Below, piece by piece: positions 5,342 to 6,161 of a stretch of 6,161 bases of DNA (positions are counted from its first letter, which is position 1; each line of letters begins with the position of its first letter). Made by a program: the position numbers and the translations under genes. The stretch spans positions 1 through 6,161 of the forward strand of contig JBAXDH010000171.1 in NCBI GenBank assembly GCA_037141055.1. Direction: 5' to 3'. The notes below the pieces were generated by a model, which saw only the letters and a list, made by a program, of their open reading frames with translations, was not told the DNA's origin and did no database searches. This DNA comes from CAIVAT01 sp037141055. GTDB lineage: Bacteria; Bacteroidota; Bacteroidia; Bacteroidales; FEN-979.

Positions 5342-6161
5342 TTATGACTTAATGAAGACCTTCTTAACAACAACTTTGGTTCCGGTGGTCATGCGAACCA
5401 CATAATACGCTGTGGGCAGGTACAGGGTGGTTTTGAATAAGCCGGGACTGTCAATTTCCTGTGCCTGTAATTTCTGGCCGGTAAGGTTGTAGACTTCGAA
5501 TTTGGCCTTGCCGGGGTTTACCAGGTAAAGGTTGTTTTCGAAGGTGTAAATCCCTTTATTGCTGTCGGTTTTATCGCCGGTGCCGGTCATCAGGCCGAAT
5601 GAAAGCACGAACCGTGCAGGGTTGTCGCCATCGGTTGACGTGAAGTTGTAAACCGGGTTGGTGGTCAGTTCCTGGGTTTGGTTGAGTTTCAAGTCGGTGA
5701 GGTAAACCTGCGTTTCAATATTTTCAATCTGAGCTGCCTGAATGGAAAAACTTGTTCCCTCATTTTTGATAAAGTCAAAGGGAATTTGAAGATTTGAAAC
5801 CAATTGTGGCAGTGAGTTTACAGAAAAATGTTCCTCACCTGACACCGAATAAAACCTGGGAGCATATCCTTCAAGAAAATCTCCATCGTACATCTGGTCA
5901 AAACCGGTTGTGGCATCAGGGTTGAAATAAACGAAACTTTCCTGTGCATTTCCAACAGCGACGTTGTGGGCAACCAATTTCACAAAGGCATTCGACGATT
6001 TATAAAATGGATCGGCTGAATGGGCCCGTTTGGCTGCCGGTAAAGTCAAACTTCCCGGCGCTGTTTGAACCTGTACCATGAAACCATTAGTAGCAGGGAT
6101 GGATGATGCTGGCGAAGAAGTAAGCGGAGAATAACTTTGATTTCCTTCATTCCAGATTTGC
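5342..6161 (-). CDS. T9SS-exported surface protein, 3' part only (N-terminus outside window)
   Basis: The C-terminal 272 residues of a larger protein. The first in-frame ATG is at 6079, but the frame stays open to the window edge. The 27 residues before that ATG (QIWNEGNQSYSPL..., then SIPATNGF) continue smoothly into MVQVQTAPGSLTLP, so 6079 is an internal methionine and not the start. The pattern IPATNGFMVQV ... KRAHS ... FYKSS is, in my recognition, common in large Bacteroidota surface proteins. The last 70 residues or so are a T9SS sorting domain: GIYTFENNLYLVNPG, KAKFEVYNLTGQKL and the ending AYYVVRMTTGTKVVVKKVFIKS (last 22 residues). Unlike the protease's tail it lacks a PNP motif and has the IYTFENNLYL variant. 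No enzymatic domain is visible in this part. It is co-transcribed with the small PID-CTERM-like gene 18 bp downstream. Confidence 0.88.
   Translation of the reverse strand, partial: QIWNEGNQSYSPLTSSPASSIPATNGFMVQVQTAPGSLTLPAAKRAHSADPFYKSSNAFVKLVAHNVAVGNAQESFVYFNPDATTGFDQMYDGDFLEGYAPRFYSVSGEEHFSVNSLPQLVSNLQIPFDFIKNEGTSFSIQAAQIENIETQVYLTDLKLNQTQELTTNPVYNFTSTDGDNPARFVLSFGLMTGTGDKTDSNKGIYTFENNLYLVNPGKAKFEVYNLTGQKLQAQEIDSPGLFKTTLYLPTAYYVVRMTTGTKVVVKKVFIKS

Noticed and set aside
5042..5347. Open frame on the + strand over the small protein gene (101 codons)
   Set aside because: It is the complement of the signal peptide/PID-CTERM-like gene. Its product is arginine-rich and featureless, and the - strand gene has operon spacing and a terminator.
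1..6161. tRNA, rRNA, riboswitch or replication origin
   Set aside because: No cloverleaf, conserved rRNA segment, known riboswitch core or DnaA-box cluster was recognised by eye. A covariance-model scan would be needed to exclude small RNAs firmly.

Overview
The window reads as chromosomal DNA of a member of the Bacteroidota, probably Bacteroidales or Marinilabiliales-like (the order is inference). The evidence is two proteins with type IX secretion system (T9SS) C-terminal sorting domains, a gingipain-family (C25) protease, a small secreted protein with a PID-CTERM-like tail, a Bacteroidota-type -7 promoter box (TAnnTTTG), and no clear Shine-Dalgarno sequences before the genes.

Layout, left to right. 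(1) 16-192 is a non-coding array of four palindromes spaced about 52-54 bp centre to centre, with a conserved box TACCCGGATC. It abuts the 3' end of a leftward single-domain HUH/Y1 transposase gene (IS200/RAYT type, 194-670). (2) 671-836 is an AT-rich spacer with a likely promoter and another short palindrome. (3) 837-4346 is a large rightward gene for a secreted multidomain C25 cysteine protease: signal peptide, propeptide, catalytic domain with His495/Cys527, two PKD domains, two Ig-like repeats and a T9SS tail. (4) 4347-4953 is a leftward DUF559 (Vsr-like) endonuclease gene flanked on both sides by related C/G-rich palindromic repeats. (5) 4991-6161 is a leftward operon that runs off the right edge: the 3' part of a T9SS-exported surface protein, then 18 bp later a small PID-CTERM-like protein, then an intrinsic terminator.

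Working together: the protease and the right-edge protein are both predicted T9SS cargo for the cell surface or outside. The two small nuclease genes look like independent, solitary accessory units, each sitting beside its own family of palindromic repeats. The most unusual material is non-coding: the evenly spaced palindrome array next to the transposase, and the C/G-rich palindromes bracketing DUF559. The individual protein families are known. I see no clear wholly new multi-gene system, but the pairing of repeats with solitary nucleases is worth following up.
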